From positions 1 through 64,000 of the forward strand of contig NZ_SLUB01000012.1 of the NCBI RefSeq assembly GCF_004799755.1: DNA of 64,000 nucleotides, written 5' to 3'. Within the stretch, counting starts at the first letter, position 1, and every line of letters starts with the position of its first letter. The position numbers and the translations under genes are program-made. The notes beneath the pieces were generated by a model. The model saw only the letters and a list, made by a program, of their open reading frames with translations. It was not told where the DNA came from and searched no databases. This DNA comes from Bacillus timonensis. Lineage in GTDB: Bacteria > Bacillota > Bacilli > Bacillales > Bacillaceae_L. Below are positions 16,964 to 24,720 of the stretch, piece by piece.

Positions 16964-17371
16964 CTCCTAGAAATCCCCAACTGCTTACCCGCAAACAGCG
17001 TTATCTAGCACGCATTCTCCTAAAAATATCCAAATACGAACCCGCAAAGAGCGTTAACTAGCCCACATCCTCCTAGAAATATCCAACTACGAACTCGCAA
17101 ACAGCGTTATCTAGCACGCATTCTCCTAGAAATATCCAGATACGAACTCGCAAACAGCGTTATCTAGCTCACGATCTCCTAAAAATATCCAACTGCGAAC
17201 CCGCAAAGAGCGTTAACTAGCCCACATCCTCCTAGAAATATCCAACTACGAACTCGCAAACAGCGTTATCTAGCTCAGATCCCCTAAAAATATCCAACCA
17301 CAAACCCGCAAAGAGCCGTACCTAGTTCGCAATCTCCTAATAGTATCCATTTGCAAACTAGATAAATAGCC
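16964..17371. repeat. Tandem array of about 7.7 units of 53 bp
   Basis: Units begin with CTCCTAGAAATATCCAACTA at 16964, 17017, 17070, 17123, 17176, 17229, 17281 and 17334 (the last partial). Each ends in CTAG plus a short variable stretch. Two variants tend to alternate: GAACTCGCAAACAGCGTTATCTAGC and GAACCCGCAAAGAGCGTTAACTAGC forms. Unit 6 is one base short. No open frame or promoter is evident. The array ends about 10 bases from the 3' end of treR on the opposite strand. It is the only content of the gap between the FMN reductase terminator and treR. Confidence 0.85.
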
Positions 17372-17381
17372 CCAATGCCAT

Positions 17382-18098
17382 CTACACATGTGCCCTCCGC
17401 GCAAAATCGACAAACCGGAATTTGTCTGGGCGGTGACGGGACTCAGTGTATTGAAATAAACTAGCATTATCCAAATACACAAAGTTTTTGATGACCACAA
17501 CATTATGGAAGCCATCCAAATCTAGAAGTTCCAGGTCTTCATCGGTCGGCTCGACAACTGTAATTTCTTTCTTGGCAAAACTAATCGTTAACTCCAATTC
17601 ATTTTCCAAATAGGCATAAATGGAATCCTCGCAAATCTCCTTGCTGAGTTCTGGGACATATTTTCGAGAAATAAAGTCCTTGTCCAAAATAATTTTCTCG
17701 CCACCCATTTCCCTTGTCCGAACGACTTTCCAAACTTGTTCCTTGCTTGCAAGCTGAAGCTGTTGCTTAATGAATGTATCTGGCTTACCAACCGTCAATT
17801 CATGCACAGTTGTCTTCGGCTTATCCCCCATCTTCTCTGCAAGTTCCTTAAAGCTCACAAGCCCGGAAACAGGAAAATCAAACTTATTCACATCAATGAC
17901 AATAGAACCTTTGCCTTTTATCTTTTGAATATACCCATTTTGCGAAAGCAGGTTGAGTGCTTTTCTGATTGTTTCACGAGAGGTATTATATGTGTCCTTT
18001 AGCTCATTTTCAGAAGGTAAAAGACTATTCGTTTTAATGTTTCCGTTTTTAATTTCTTCAACTATATCGCTATAGATTGTTAGATACTTGTTATTCAT
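17382..18098 (-). CDS. treR: Trehalose operon repressor TreR (GntR family)
   Basis: A GntR/HutC-type repressor of 238 aa. The N-terminal winged helix has PSENELKDTYNTSRETIRKA and GYIQKIKGKGSIV. The C-terminal UTRA domain (about 90-235) should bind trehalose-6-phosphate. It lies 90 bases downstream of treP on the same strand. Two perfect TGTATATACA palindromes at the treP promoter match the known TreR operator. In B. subtilis the order is treP-treA-treR; the hydrolase gene treA is absent between these two here. Confidence 0.9.
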   Translation of the reverse strand: MNNKYLTIYSDIVEEIKNGNIKTNSLLPSENELKDTYNTSRETIRKALNLLSQNGYIQKIKGKGSIVIDVNKFDFPVSGLVSFKELAEKMGDKPKTTVHELTVGKPDTFIKQQLQLASKEQVWKVVRTREMGGEKIILDKDFISRKYVPELSKEICEDSIYAYLENELELTISFAKKEITVVEPTDEDLELLDLDGFHNVVVIKNFVYLDNASLFQYTESRHRPDKFRFVDFARRAHV

Positions 18099-18188
18099 AA
18101 AGAATCCCCAATCATTGTATAAATATTTATACCTATTTTACCGCATTAACGCAAAAAAGGGGAGGGGAATTTTCCCCTCCCACCAGCA

Positions 18189-19616
18189 TTATTTTTTACC
18201 AAATGAAATTTTACCAACATTAGCTTTCGCGAAGATCACAGTTAAGATAAATGGAATGATAATTGCGACTGCCATTGAGATGAAGAACATACCCCAGTCT
18301 CCTGCTTGAATTGATAAGAAACCAGGAATACCACCAACCCCGATGGAGTTAGCCATTACGCCGCTACCCACTGAGATAATCGCCGCAACCATGGAACCAA
18401 GCATCGCTGCTAAGAATGGGAAACCATATTTTAAGTTAATACCAAACATCGCAGGTTCTGTTACACCGAGGTAACATGAAATACATGCTGGGATGGAAAC
18501 TTGTTTTTCTTCTTCATTTTTACGATTAATATAAATCATCGCAAGAACGGCAGAACCTTGGGCAATATTTGATAATGCAATCATTGGCCATAGGTTTGTT
18601 CCGTTAAACTCACTCATCAATTGAAGGTCAATCGCATTTGTCATATGGTGTAGACCAGTAATAACAAGAGGTGCATAGGCAAATCCGAAGATAGCCGCAA
18701 ATAACCAACCAAATGCTGAAGTTAAGCTTGTGTAAACCACGTCAGAAATCCAAGAACCAATTGTCCAACCGATTGGTCCAAGAACGGTATGTGCAATTAA
18801 CACTGTAGGAACTAATGCAAAAAATGGAACAATGATCATGGAAATCGCATTTGGTGAAATCTTACGGAAGAAGCGCTCTAAATAAACAAGAACGAAACCA
18901 GCTAGAATAGCAGGTATTACCTGTGCTTGATATCCGATCATTTCAATCTGTGCAAACCCAAAATCCCAAACTGGTATTTTATCTGCTTCGGCAACGCCAT
19001 ATGCGTTTAATAGTTGTGGAGATACAAGTGTAATCCCCAAAATAATCCCAAGAATCTGTGAAGTTCCCATCTTACGAGTAATGGACCATGTGATGGCTAC
19101 CGGTAGGAAGTGGAAGACCGCTTCACCAATTAGCCAAAGGAACGCATGCACTCCTGCCCAAAACTGTGAGACCTCAACGATTGTTTTTGTACCATCATCA
19201 AGTAACTTAATATCCCCGATGACATTTCGGAATCCTAAAATCAAACCCCCAACAACAAGTGCTGGAATAATCGGCGTGAAAATGTCCGCTAAATGGCCCA
19301 TCATTCGTTGAAGCCAGTTCATATTTTGCTTTGCAGCAACCTTTGCTCCTTCTTTGCTTGTGCCATCAACACCAGCGTGTTTTACGAATTCATTATAAAA
19401 AGAAGCAACTTCATTACCAACAATGACTTGGAATTGACCGGCTTGTGTGAAAGTGCCTTTTACTAGCCCAATCTCTTCAATTTTTTCTATATCGGCGTTT
19501 TTCGGATCGTTTAAAACGAAGCGCATTCTCGTTGCGCAATGTGTAACTGCAGCGATATTTTCTTTACCACCAATGTGGTCAAGCAAATCCTTCGCAGGAT
19601 CAGTATACTTACTCAT
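18189..19616 (-). CDS. treP: Trehalose-specific PTS transporter EIIBC, TreP
   Basis: A membrane phosphotransferase of 475 aa that imports trehalose as trehalose-6-phosphate. The N-terminal EIIB domain (about 1-85) carries the phosphorylated cysteine C27 in AVTHCATRMRF. The EIIC domain (about 105-470) has around ten helices and the substrate motif ITGLHHMTNAIDLQL. There is no EIIA domain, so it must borrow one, as in B. subtilis. ATG 19616 has GGGGGAAA upstream; the longer frame from 19640 is rejected. Promoter and two TreR operators lie upstream. The missing neighbour is phospho-trehalase. Confidence 0.93.
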   Translation of the reverse strand: MSKYTDPAKDLLDHIGGKENIAAVTHCATRMRFVLNDPKNADIEKIEEIGLVKGTFTQAGQFQVIVGNEVASFYNEFVKHAGVDGTSKEGAKVAAKQNMNWLQRMMGHLADIFTPIIPALVVGGLILGFRNVIGDIKLLDDGTKTIVEVSQFWAGVHAFLWLIGEAVFHFLPVAITWSITRKMGTSQILGIILGITLVSPQLLNAYGVAEADKIPVWDFGFAQIEMIGYQAQVIPAILAGFVLVYLERFFRKISPNAISMIIVPFFALVPTVLIAHTVLGPIGWTIGSWISDVVYTSLTSAFGWLFAAIFGFAYAPLVITGLHHMTNAIDLQLMSEFNGTNLWPMIALSNIAQGSAVLAMIYINRKNEEEKQVSIPACISCYLGVTEPAMFGINLKYGFPFLAAMLGSMVAAIISVGSGVMANSIGVGGIPGFLSIQAGDWGMFFISMAVAIIIPFILTVIFAKANVGKISFGKK

Positions 19617-19651
19617 TGTTATTTCCCCCTTACTCCACAAGATGTCGAATC

Positions 19652-19709
19652 TTGTATATACATGTCGTGATTACGTTTTCATTTTAACCTGTATATACAA
19701 GTATGTCAA
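19652..19709 (-). promoter_or_regulatory. treP promoter with two TreR operators
   Basis: On the minus strand TTGACA (19709-19704), a 17-base spacer and TAAAAT (19686-19681) form a sigma-A promoter. One TGTATATACA palindrome (19690-19699) lies inside the spacer and a second (19653-19662) just after the transcription start, 37 bases away centre to centre. Both match the B. subtilis tre operator, TTGTATATACAA. Confidence 0.85.
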
Positions 19710-19832
19710 TTGTTTTATCTCACTAATTTTTAGCTTCTTCGAATAAAGGATTTTTATGCCAAAACAGCATAAGTATAACTTCCCACACATGGCAAAAAAT
19801 AACCTAGAAAATAAAATGGGAGGGGCGTAAAC

Positions 19833-20966
19833 ATGAAGGCTGTTACGTATCAAAATCCATATAAAGTTGAAGTTAAAGAAGTCGAGGATCCGAAACTTGT
19901 CAAAGAGGACGATGTCATTGTGCGTATTACCTCAACTGCGATTTGCGGGTCAGATCTCCATTTATATCAAGGGAATTTCCCACTGCCAGATGGCTATGTG
20001 ATTGGACACGAGCCAATGGGGATTGTCGAGGAAGTAGGTCCAGAAGTCACTCATGTCAAAAAAGGCGATCGCGTCGTTATCCCATTTACGGTCGCTTGTG
20101 GCAAATGCTACTATTGTGAACACGAACTAGAAAGTCAGTGTGACAATGCAAATCCACATTATGATTCTGGTGGCTACTTTGGCTATTCTGAAAAATTTGG
20201 TGACCACCCAGGAGGACAAGCAGAATACATAAGAGTGCCATTCGGAAACTTTACCCCTTTTAAAATACCAGAATCATGCGAGTTAGAGGATGAGGCCTTA
20301 CTTTTTCTAAGTGATGTGCTTCCAACGGCTTATTGGAGCGTGGTGAATGCGGGTGTTAAGGAAGGAGACACAGTGATTGTCCTTGGATGTGGGCCAATCG
20401 GTTTGATGGCGCAGAAATTCGCCTGGATGAAAGGCGCAAAGCGTGTCATCGCCGTCGACTACATCGGCTATCGATTGGACCATGCGAAATCGACAAACAA
20501 AGTGGAAGTTTTTGATTTTACAAAGAATGATGATATGGGCGAGCATTTAAAAGAAATTACGAGCGGTGGTGCCGATGTTGTCATTGACTGTGTCGGAATG
20601 GACGGAAAAAAATCCCCACTCGAATTTATCGAGCAAAAGCTAAAGCTTCAAGGGGGAACACTGGGACCGATTCAAATCTCAACGAAAGCTGTTCGAAAGG
20701 GAGGAACAGTCCACCTCACAGGTGTGTATGGTGCAAATTATAACATGTTCCCACTCGGTGCTTTTTTCTCACGTAACATTACCTTAAAAATGGGACAAGC
20801 CCCTGTGGTCCATTTCATGCCTGAGCTCTACAAAAAAATCGTCGACAAGGAATTTGACCCAACTGATATCATCACCCACAAGCTATCTCTTGATGAGGCA
20901 AGCCACGGCTACAAAATCTTCAACGGCCGGGACGATGATTGTATAAAAGTTGTATTAAAACCATAA
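19833..20966 (+). CDS. adhB: Zinc-dependent alcohol dehydrogenase (AdhB/formaldehyde dehydrogenase-like)
   Basis: A medium-chain dehydrogenase of 377 aa. The catalytic zinc ligands are visible: C38 in AICGSDLHL and H59-E60 in VIGHEPMG. The structural zinc loop CGKCYYCEHELESQC has four cysteines. A Rossmann motif VLGCGPIGLMAQ binds NAD(P). Length and the extended insert (SEKFGDHPGGQAEYIRVP) match the glutathione-independent formaldehyde dehydrogenase/AdhB branch. GGGAGGGG lies upstream of ATG 19833. It is monocistronic, divergent from treP, and ends with a strong terminator. Substrate not certain. Confidence 0.88.
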   Translation: MKAVTYQNPYKVEVKEVEDPKLVKEDDVIVRITSTAICGSDLHLYQGNFPLPDGYVIGHEPMGIVEEVGPEVTHVKKGDRVVIPFTVACGKCYYCEHELESQCDNANPHYDSGGYFGYSEKFGDHPGGQAEYIRVPFGNFTPFKIPESCELEDEALLFLSDVLPTAYWSVVNAGVKEGDTVIVLGCGPIGLMAQKFAWMKGAKRVIAVDYIGYRLDHAKSTNKVEVFDFTKNDDMGEHLKEITSGGADVVIDCVGMDGKKSPLEFIEQKLKLQGGTLGPIQISTKAVRKGGTVHLTGVYGANYNMFPLGAFFSRNITLKMGQAPVVHFMPELYKKIVDKEFDPTDIITHKLSLDEASHGYKIFNGRDDDCIKVVLKP

Positions 20967-20975
20967 ACCACATTC

Positions 20976-21004
20976 TCGACAAGTATTACACTTGTCGATT
21001 TTTT
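20976..21004 (+). terminator. Rho-independent terminator after adhB
   Basis: TCGACAAGT (20976-20984) pairs perfectly with ACTTGTCGA (20990-20998), followed by TTTTTT. Confidence 0.85.
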
Positions 21005-21070
21005 ATGGATACACCTTCTTATAAATTTAGTAAAATGGATGTAGCAAGGGATAGACTGGGGGAAAAACGG

Positions 21071-21535
21071 ATGTGGTACTACTGGTTTACGCTTATTTTT
21101 TGTTTGGCGATTGTTCTTATGGCCATTGTTATTATACCTTGGATTATCATAGCTTTAGGGTTGGAGACCTTTCGTGAACGGATTAAAAAACCTAGGAAAC
21201 CGAAAAGCGAAAAGGGTAAGCCGTTTGAAAATGTGAAGTGGGTAGCGAAATTAATTGGAGCACTCCTTGTTTTTGCCCTTGTTGCCACCTTTTTGGGATA
21301 TATGAGCGTTCCGTATCTGCACGATTTTCCACATGTCATTCAACGAGAATATTCTTCCGAAGAAGGATATATTGATGATGTATATAATCAAGGAAAAAGT
21401 TGGGATAACGAAGTTGAGATTAATGGAGAATTGTTTTACTCAACTAAAATAAAAGAAAAACATGAAGGACGTTATATGACGTTTGAGTATTTACCGAATA
21501 CTAAATTGATAGTTTCTTATAAATTAGGAGAGTGA
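21071..21535 (+). CDS. Hypothetical membrane protein, 154 aa
   Basis: Two predicted helices (about 4-30 and 59-80) are separated by a basic segment (ETFRERIKKPRKPKSEK). A C-terminal domain of about 70 residues is probably extracellular. GGGGGA lies upstream of ATG 21071; a longer frame from 20939 runs through the adhB terminator and is rejected. I do not recognise a family. The next downstream gene is a truncated lipoprotein gene, which may once have been its partner. Confidence 0.65.
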   Translation: MWYYWFTLIFCLAIVLMAIVIIPWIIIALGLETFRERIKKPRKPKSEKGKPFENVKWVAKLIGALLVFALVATFLGYMSVPYLHDFPHVIQREYSSEEGYIDDVYNQGKSWDNEVEINGELFYSTKIKEKHEGRYMTFEYLPNTKLIVSYKLGE

Positions 21536-21550
21536 AGTTGATGTTTTCGT

Positions 21551-21705
21551 TTGAAGAGGGGGAGCTTGGCTCTGATTTTATTGTGTATCATTTTATTAGT
21601 AGCCTGTGCCCCAAAAAGCGGAAAGAAAAATATAGAGATTACATTAGAAGATGAAAATAGTGAATATCAGCTGGTTTTAGAATATGCTGCATTTCGCTGC
21701 ATTTC
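21551..21705 (+). pseudogene. Truncated lipoprotein gene (N-terminal part)
   Basis: From TTG 21551 the frame reads KRGSLALILLCIILLVACAP, a signal peptide with a lipobox ending in VAC. It continues NIEITLEDENSEYQLVLEYA and then abruptly loses sense near 21690, where it runs into antisense sequence of another gene. A perfect 10-base tandem duplication, GCTGCATTTC (21686-21695 and 21696-21705), marks the junction. The 100-codon frame to 21853 is therefore a fusion artefact. Confidence 0.6.
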
Positions 21706-21846
21706 ACCCTTTCTTCCAATGATGAACGGGTGCTCTCTTTCGTGGATAAAATCAATTAGCTCCTTAATGTTTTCATCTAAGTTCGGGGATTCGATGGTGA
21801 CTCTTGCTTCCTTAAACGCTTTATCAATATTTACGAATAGCTTCAA
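21706..21846 (-). pseudogene. N-terminal fragment of a LytTR-type regulator gene
   Basis: On the minus strand GAGGTG (21860-21855) precedes TTG 21846. The frame reads MKLFVNIDKAFKEARVTIES, then PNLDENIKELIDFIHE and PFIIGRKGE. This looks like the N-terminal stretch of small LytTR regulators that pair with DUF3021 proteins. Sense ends at the 21686-21705 duplication, where the DNA joins a broken lipoprotein gene in opposite orientation. The family call rests on pattern memory and is moderate. Confidence 0.45.
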
Positions 21847-22125
21847 CTATTAGACACCTCATTTTAGATATAAAGTAGTTTTCCGTCTTGCAATATCCCT
21901 CTTCTTCATTACCCCCTCGTATTGTTTTTCTATTTCCATTGTACGGTGAAATATCTTTCATGTCTGGAAAATTGCGGTAAGTGGCAGAGAATAGAGGGTA
22001 AGTTGTTGAAAGGAACTAGTTACATCACTTATTTTTATACTTTGAGTTATTGCAATGCTTCTTTTTAAAAGAGAAGGGAAATGTTTCAACTTTGTAGAAT
22101 CTCTATAGAAAAGGGGTGCTTTTTA

Positions 22126-22704
22126 ATGAAGAAAATGTTACTCGCCATTTATGATTCTTTTTCTGAGTTTGAGATAACCGTGGCGACCGCGATGCTGAGA
22201 GGGACTTATGAGATTGTAACTGTTGCCGATTCGCTCAAAACGATCACGGGTGAATCAGGGCTGCAATTTGTTCCGCATTTGATGTATCAACAGGTGAATG
22301 CAACAGAGTATGAGGGCATTATTATCCCTGGGGGAGACCTGATTAATGTGAAGGACACGGAAGAACTGTTTGAACTCACAAACATCTTTTACAAACAAAA
22401 TAAACTAACTGCAGCCATTTGCAGTGGTACATATGCGCTAGCCAGAGCGGGAGTACTTGGAGACAAACCATATACAGTCACTCTTAATCAGAAGCAACGA
22501 AACTTCCTAGGCTGTTTTGTAGAAGAAAATTTTCGGTATGAGCCGGTTGTGAAAGCGGGAAATGTGATCACTGCACAGGGGCATGCCTATGTTGACTTTG
22601 GGCTTGCCGTTGCGGAGCAGCTTGGAGCACTAACTCATCCCGATTTCACGAAAGAATTTTATAAAGGAGAACGGAATCAATTAATGGAAGAAGCGGTGAA
22701 GTGA
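22126..22704 (+). CDS. DJ-1/PfpI-family protein
   Basis: A class I glutamine amidotransferase-like protein of 192 aa. The nucleophile elbow TAAICSGTYALARAG places the reactive cysteine at C99, with a conserved acidic residue near 14-16. GIIIPGGD precedes it, as in the family. Members act as chaperones, glyoxalases, deglycases or regulators; this branch is not resolved. ATG 22126 has GGGGTG upstream; the frame from 22081 lacks a site and homology. It is flanked by gaps of about 200-280 bases, so it is probably monocistronic. Confidence 0.8.
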   Translation: MKKMLLAIYDSFSEFEITVATAMLRGTYEIVTVADSLKTITGESGLQFVPHLMYQQVNATEYEGIIIPGGDLINVKDTEELFELTNIFYKQNKLTAAICSGTYALARAGVLGDKPYTVTLNQKQRNFLGCFVEENFRYEPVVKAGNVITAQGHAYVDFGLAVAEQLGALTHPDFTKEFYKGERNQLMEEAVK

Positions 22705-22808
22705 GCGGCCGGTTGACGTAATTAAAAATCAAAATTAAATCTATAGATCCTATTGTTCCCACCGCTATATCTCATTCATGTGATCGAAGAAATTTTTACG
22801 GGAGAGCC

Positions 22809-22883
22809 ATGTCTAATAAAGCATTCGGACTTTTGTTGCTTGCCTTATTGGCACATATCTTCTCTTCCGTTATAGTAAAATGA
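22809..22883 (+). CDS. Possible 24-aa hydrophobic peptide
   Basis: ATG 22809 follows GGGAGAG and encodes MSNKAFGLLLLALLAHIFSS followed by VIVK. It would be a single membrane helix. Length makes chance likely; nothing else supports it except the ribosome site and its position in an otherwise empty gap. Confidence 0.25.
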   Translation: MSNKAFGLLLLALLAHIFSSVIVK

Positions 22884-22905
22884 TAGGTAGAAAGGGGGAA
22901 CAGCT

Positions 22906-23562
22906 ATGACAATCGAAATCAAGAATTTTTCAATTGGGCTACCTGAAAAAATGACGTACGGAAAAAATGAGGAAATGATGACAGCGATTCGTAAGCAGGC
23001 TGTGGAGGAAGCATTTTTAACAAAAGACGGATTCCGTGGAGATGGAGTTGCCGATCTAAAGCACCATGGTGGGCCTGACCGTGCTGTTTGTATATATCCA
23101 TTTGAACATTATTCACTGTGGGAAAGTGAATTTTTAGTTCAGCTTCCACTTCCAACATTCGGGGAAAACTTAACCCTCACAAATATGGAAGAAAAGGCTG
23201 TGTATATCGGCGACATTTATCAGGTTGGAGATGCAGTTATCCAAATCACCCAAGGTCGCATTCCATGTAGCACCATCACCAAAAAAACAAACAACCCATA
23301 CCTTTTAAAAATGATGGTCCAAACAGGATTTACTGGCTACTTGGCACGTGTTTTAAAAGAAGGTATGGTGCAAAAGGACTCCGTTATTTCATTAGTAGAG
23401 CGAAATTCCAACCAGGTCTCGATTCTTGAAGCGAATGAGATCTATTTTAAAAAGCCAAGGGATATAGAGGGGATTCAAAAGATTTTATCAGTTGAGGAAT
23501 TAGCGGATGAGTGGAAAGAGATGTTGCATGAGCGGTTAACAAGATTAGAAGCTAGCTTTTAA
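22906..23562 (+). CDS. MOSC-domain protein (YflK/YiiM-like)
   Basis: A 218-aa protein with the MOSC fold (about 20-165) followed by the 3-alpha motif seen in YiiM-type proteins. The conserved cysteine lies in QGRIPCSTITKK, and DGVADLKHHGGPDRAVCIYP is the hallmark block. MOSC proteins bind molybdenum cofactor through this cysteine, and YiiM relatives reduce N-hydroxylated compounds. AGGGGGA lies upstream of ATG 22906. It is followed closely by a small CxxC membrane protein gene. Confidence 0.85.
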   Translation: MTIEIKNFSIGLPEKMTYGKNEEMMTAIRKQAVEEAFLTKDGFRGDGVADLKHHGGPDRAVCIYPFEHYSLWESEFLVQLPLPTFGENLTLTNMEEKAVYIGDIYQVGDAVIQITQGRIPCSTITKKTNNPYLLKMMVQTGFTGYLARVLKEGMVQKDSVISLVERNSNQVSILEANEIYFKKPRDIEGIQKILSVEELADEWKEMLHERLTRLEASF

Positions 23563-23629
23563 TTTTTTGAAACCTTTTGTGAGAACATTCGTAAAAGGGG
23601 ATAACAAGTTCATTTGGGGAGTTGGAAGA

Positions 23630-23947
23630 GTGAAAAACATTTACTGTGAAAAATGTTCCGCAGAAATCACGGATAAAAGCAATCTTGTGATCACAACGTA
23701 TTTCCTCTTTGTCAGGGCCTATCATGACCGTTGTTATTCCAAATCATTAAAAGGCTGGGAAACGGTGTTTGGCGGGAATGAACCAATAAATGGCACTTCA
23801 GGAAACGTTAAAGCGATTCTTGGATTTGTTTTAGCTATGATTCTATTTTTAACTAGTAGTTTATATTCGCTTATAGGCATTGTTGCCCTATACCTTCCGC
23901 TTATGCGGTTGTATGCCTGGTACAGTATTGAACGGTATTTAGAGTAG
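23630..23947 (+). CDS. Small membrane protein with N-terminal CxxC
   Basis: A protein of 105 aa from GTG 23630, chosen because GGGGAG lies about 10 bases upstream and sense begins there. The N-terminus IYCEKCSAEITD, with HDRC later, suggests a small zinc ribbon. Two membrane helices follow (about 62-80 and 82-97). I do not recognise a family. It is followed within 20 bases by another small gene, so the two may form an operon. Confidence 0.6.
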   Translation: MKNIYCEKCSAEITDKSNLVITTYFLFVRAYHDRCYSKSLKGWETVFGGNEPINGTSGNVKAILGFVLAMILFLTSSLYSLIGIVALYLPLMRLYAWYSIERYLE

Positions 23948-23966
23948 TTTTTGAGGGAGAAGTTTG

Positions 23967-24428
23967 ATGAAGTACAAAAAGACAATCATCCTTATAGGAA
24001 TCATAGTTATTGCTGGTTTCTTGCAATTTAAAAAAGATTTGTGGGATAAAAATGAAGAATTGCTTCAGGAGAACGTCCTAAAGATTGGACAATCCGTCGA
24101 AACAATTGATTTAACCGAAGTCACTCCGTTTGAATGGGATAAGGTTTATTCGTTTAGTCCGTATACCCCAAGAGAAGCAATTTATGAAACTGTCGGGTAC
24201 AAATGGGACCGGATTCAAGAAACCGTGAATGAGGGAATGAACCAAATCGTGTTTCTTCAGGATGGAAAAGTAGTTTGTTATATATATGGGTACCCGACTA
24301 ACAACGGGTATGGAATTTATTACTCAGGGGGCGTTACCTCGGGGGAAGCAGCGGTTTTAAATAGTCATGAAGACCTGAAGTTTAAGGTGAAGCGGGAAGA
24401 TGATGTTGTTTATTTAATAAAAGAGTAA
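23967..24428 (+). CDS. Hypothetical membrane-anchored protein, 153 aa
   Basis: An N-terminal hydrophobic helix (about 5-22) anchors or exports a soluble domain containing VTPFEWDKVYSFSPYTPREA and a GYGIYYSGGVTSGEA segment. The pattern DxxxFEWDKVYxFxPYT recurs in Bacillus hypothetical exported proteins. ATG 23967 has GAGGGAG upstream; the TTG three bases earlier is rejected. The hairpin repeat array starts directly after the stop. Confidence 0.65.
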   Translation: MKYKKTIILIGIIVIAGFLQFKKDLWDKNEELLQENVLKIGQSVETIDLTEVTPFEWDKVYSFSPYTPREAIYETVGYKWDRIQETVNEGMNQIVFLQDGKVVCYIYGYPTNNGYGIYYSGGVTSGEAAVLNSHEDLKFKVKREDDVVYLIKE

Positions 24429-24439
24429 TAATTTGTAGT

Positions 24440-24692
24440 GAGGACCTGAACTAGGAGCTTAGGTACGGGAAAAGGTCATCATAAGGTAGATGAAGACCTA
24501 AACGAGCTGCTTGGTCCATGGAAAAGGTCTTCATAAGGTCGATGAAGACCCGAACGGGCTGCTGGATTCTAGCAAAAGGTCTTCATAACGTCGATGAAGA
24601 CCCAAACGGGCATCCGAGACTAGGAAAAGGTTTTTATAAGCTCGATGAACACCTAAACACCCCACCAAGCCCATGGAAAAGTCCTTCATCCT
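24440..24692. repeat. Tandem hairpin array, period about 52 bp
   Basis: Four hairpins of 25 bases with the consensus GGTCTTCATAAGGTCGATGA followed by AGACC lie at 24475-24499, 24527-24551, 24579-24603 and 24630-24654. Half units lie at each end (about 24440 and 24679-24692). The arms GGTCTTCAT and ATGAAGACC pair. Between them are about 27 bases, partly similar (AACGGGCTGCTGG-like). The fourth unit is decayed. The same hairpin occurs at 5197-5222. No cas genes are present and spacers are related, so this is not CRISPR. Confidence 0.85.
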
Positions 24693-24720
24693 AAAAAACA
24701 TTCTTAAAAAAGGTGCCCAT

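Noticed and set aside
16964-17371. CRISPR or coding repeat
   Set aside because: The whole 53-bp unit repeats without unique spacers, and no continuous frame crosses the array; one unit is 52 bases, which would break any frame.
21551-21853. A 100-aa lipoprotein
   Set aside because: Only the first 45 or so residues read as a lipoprotein; the rest is antisense to a LytTR-like fragment, so it is a fusion artefact.
24440-24692. CRISPR array
   Set aside because: The conserved units are degenerate, the spacers resemble one another, units form their own hairpins, and no cas genes are present.
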